NCBI GenBank assembly: GCA_946404295.1
Contig: CAMJDE010000092.1
Location: 1 to 7,231 of the forward strand
DNA from: an uncultured Clostridia bacterium
GTDB taxonomy: Bacteria; Bacillota; Clostridia; Oscillospirales; CAG-272
Direction of reading: 5' to 3'
DNA length: 7,231 bases
Shown: positions 6,424 to 7,231 of the stretch, one piece after another
How positions within the stretch are numbered: position 1 is the first letter of the stretch
Layout of the letters: each line of letters begins with the position of its first letter
Program-made: the position numbers and the translations under genes
The notes under the pieces: generated by a model
Seen by the model: only the letters and a program-made list of their open reading frames with translations
The model's database searches: none
What the model was told of the DNA's origin: nothing

Positions 6424-7231
6424 GCGCAACCATCATCGACGGGAAAAAGACGTCGCTCGACGTCCGCGAGCGACTGAAAAAGGAAACCGAAACGTTCAAA
6501 AACGAGACCGGGATAACCCCGGGTCTTGCCGTCGTTCTGGTCGGGAACGATCCCGCGTCCGCGGTCTACGTGCGCAACAAGCACCGCGCCTGCAGTGAGA
6601 TCGGATTTCATTCCGAGGTTTACGAATTGCCCGAGAATACGAGCGAGGACGAGGTTCTCTCGCTTCTTGCCCGTCTGAACGACGACCCGAAAATCCACGG
6701 GATCCTCGTGCAGCTGCCGCTTCCGAAGCAGATCGACCCCGACAAGGTGATCCTTGCGATCAAGCCCGAAAAGGACGTCGACGCGTTCCACCCCGAAAAC
6801 GTCGGACGGATCATGCTCGGAAACTACCGTTTTCTCCCCTGCACGCCGGCGGGCGTGATGACGCTGCTCGACGCGTACGGGATCGATCCGGCAGGGAAGG
6901 ATTGCGTCGTCGTCGGCAGAAGCAACATCGTCGGAAAGCCGCAGGCGCTCCTTCTGCTTGAACGGAACGCGACGGTCACGGTTTGCCATTCGAGAACGGC
7001 GGATCTGCCCTCTCACACCAAACGCGCGGATATCATCGTCGTAGCGGTCGGAAAACCCCGCTTTCTCAAATCCGATATGGTGAAACCCGGCGCCGTCGTG
7101 ATCGACGTCGGGATCAACCGGCTCCCGGACGGGAAACTCTGCGGCGACGCCGATTTTGAGCCGATCTCCGAGATCGCGTCGGCGATCACCCCGGTCCCCG
7201 GCGGGGTCGGTCCCATGACGATCACGATGCT
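6420..7231 (+). CDS. folD: Bifunctional methylenetetrahydrofolate dehydrogenase / methenyltetrahydrofolate cyclohydrolase; 3' end cut by window
   Basis: FolD is a cytoplasmic homodimer that oxidises 5,10-methylene-THF with NADP+ and hydrolyses the methenyl product to 10-formyl-THF for purine and formyl-Met synthesis. The reading frame gives 270 complete codons plus 2 bases with no stop before the window edge; the family is usually about 280-290 residues. Motifs in order are SAVYVRNKHRA (47-57) with catalytic K54 and Y50, GILVQLPLP (94-102), EKDVDAFHPENVG (117-129) with folate-binding D121, PCTPAGVM (140-147), the NADP loop GRSNIVGKP (166-174), and PGGVGPMT (260-267). All key catalytic residues are present. 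The ATG overlaps the lgt stop by 4 bases (ATGA), so it belongs to the same operon. I see no mechanistic link to lipoprotein or M16 functions; co-transcription of housekeeping genes is a sufficient explanation. Confidence 0.97.
   Translation, partial: MSATIIDGKKTSLDVRERLKKETETFKNETGITPGLAVVLVGNDPASAVYVRNKHRACSEIGFHSEVYELPENTSEDEVLSLLARLNDDPKIHGILVQLPLPKQIDPDKVILAIKPEKDVDAFHPENVGRIMLGNYRFLPCTPAGVMTLLDAYGIDPAGKDCVVVGRSNIVGKPQALLLLERNATVTVCHSRTADLPSHTKRADIIVVAVGKPRFLKSDMVKPGAVVIDVGINRLPDGKLCGDADFEPISEIASAITPVPGGVGPMTITM

Noticed and set aside
1..7231. Mobile elements, CRISPR arrays, tRNA or rRNA genes
   Set aside because: No transposase or integrase motifs, no spaced direct repeats and no tRNA-like or rRNA sequence were seen; codon use and gene order look like ordinary chromosomal core.

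Overview
The window looks like chromosomal core sequence from a spore-forming Bacillota, most likely a moderately GC-rich member of class Clostridia. The evidence is a near-canonical SpoVT sporulation regulator, a YmfF/YmfH pair of M16-family proteins (a Bacillota gene pair), strong AGGAGG-type ribosome binding sites, consensus sigma-A promoter elements and intrinsic terminators. GC content appears to be in the high fifties by eye. I could not place it to genus. All genes are on the + strand, and both ends of the window cut through genes.

Layout. (1) Positions 1-2035 hold the two membrane permeases of a nucleoside/simple-sugar ABC importer (NupP/NupQ, formerly YufP/YufQ, type), joined by a 3-base gap. 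The ATPase and the substrate-binding lipoprotein would be expected upstream, outside the window. The unit ends at a strong intrinsic terminator (about 2046-2076). (2) Positions 2227-2778 hold a monocistronic spoVT gene between that terminator and a second one (about 2783-2825). (3) A textbook sigma-A promoter (TTGACA, 17 bases, TATAAT; 2846-2874) starts a tight operon ymfF - ymfH - lgt - folD. Its genes overlap by 8, 4 and 4 bases, so translation is probably coupled. folD runs off the right edge about 15 residues short of its usual end.

How the genes work together. The permeases import a nucleoside or related solute. SpoVT is a late forespore regulator. In the last operon, YmfH carries the zinc site (HFLEH plus a downstream Glu) and YmfF carries the substrate-binding Arg/Tyr pair but no zinc ligands. 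Together they make one complete heterodimeric M16B-type peptidase site. They share an mRNA with prolipoprotein diacylglyceryl transferase (Lgt) and the folate C1 enzyme FolD.

I did not find a clearly novel system. The points most worth a second look are the zinc-ligand/R-Y split across YmfH and YmfF together with their coupling to lgt, a strong codon-context bias that gives a very high GATC density, the near-perfect promoter with a leader hairpin, and two in-frame A_AAA_AAG slippery heptamers that are probably coincidental.
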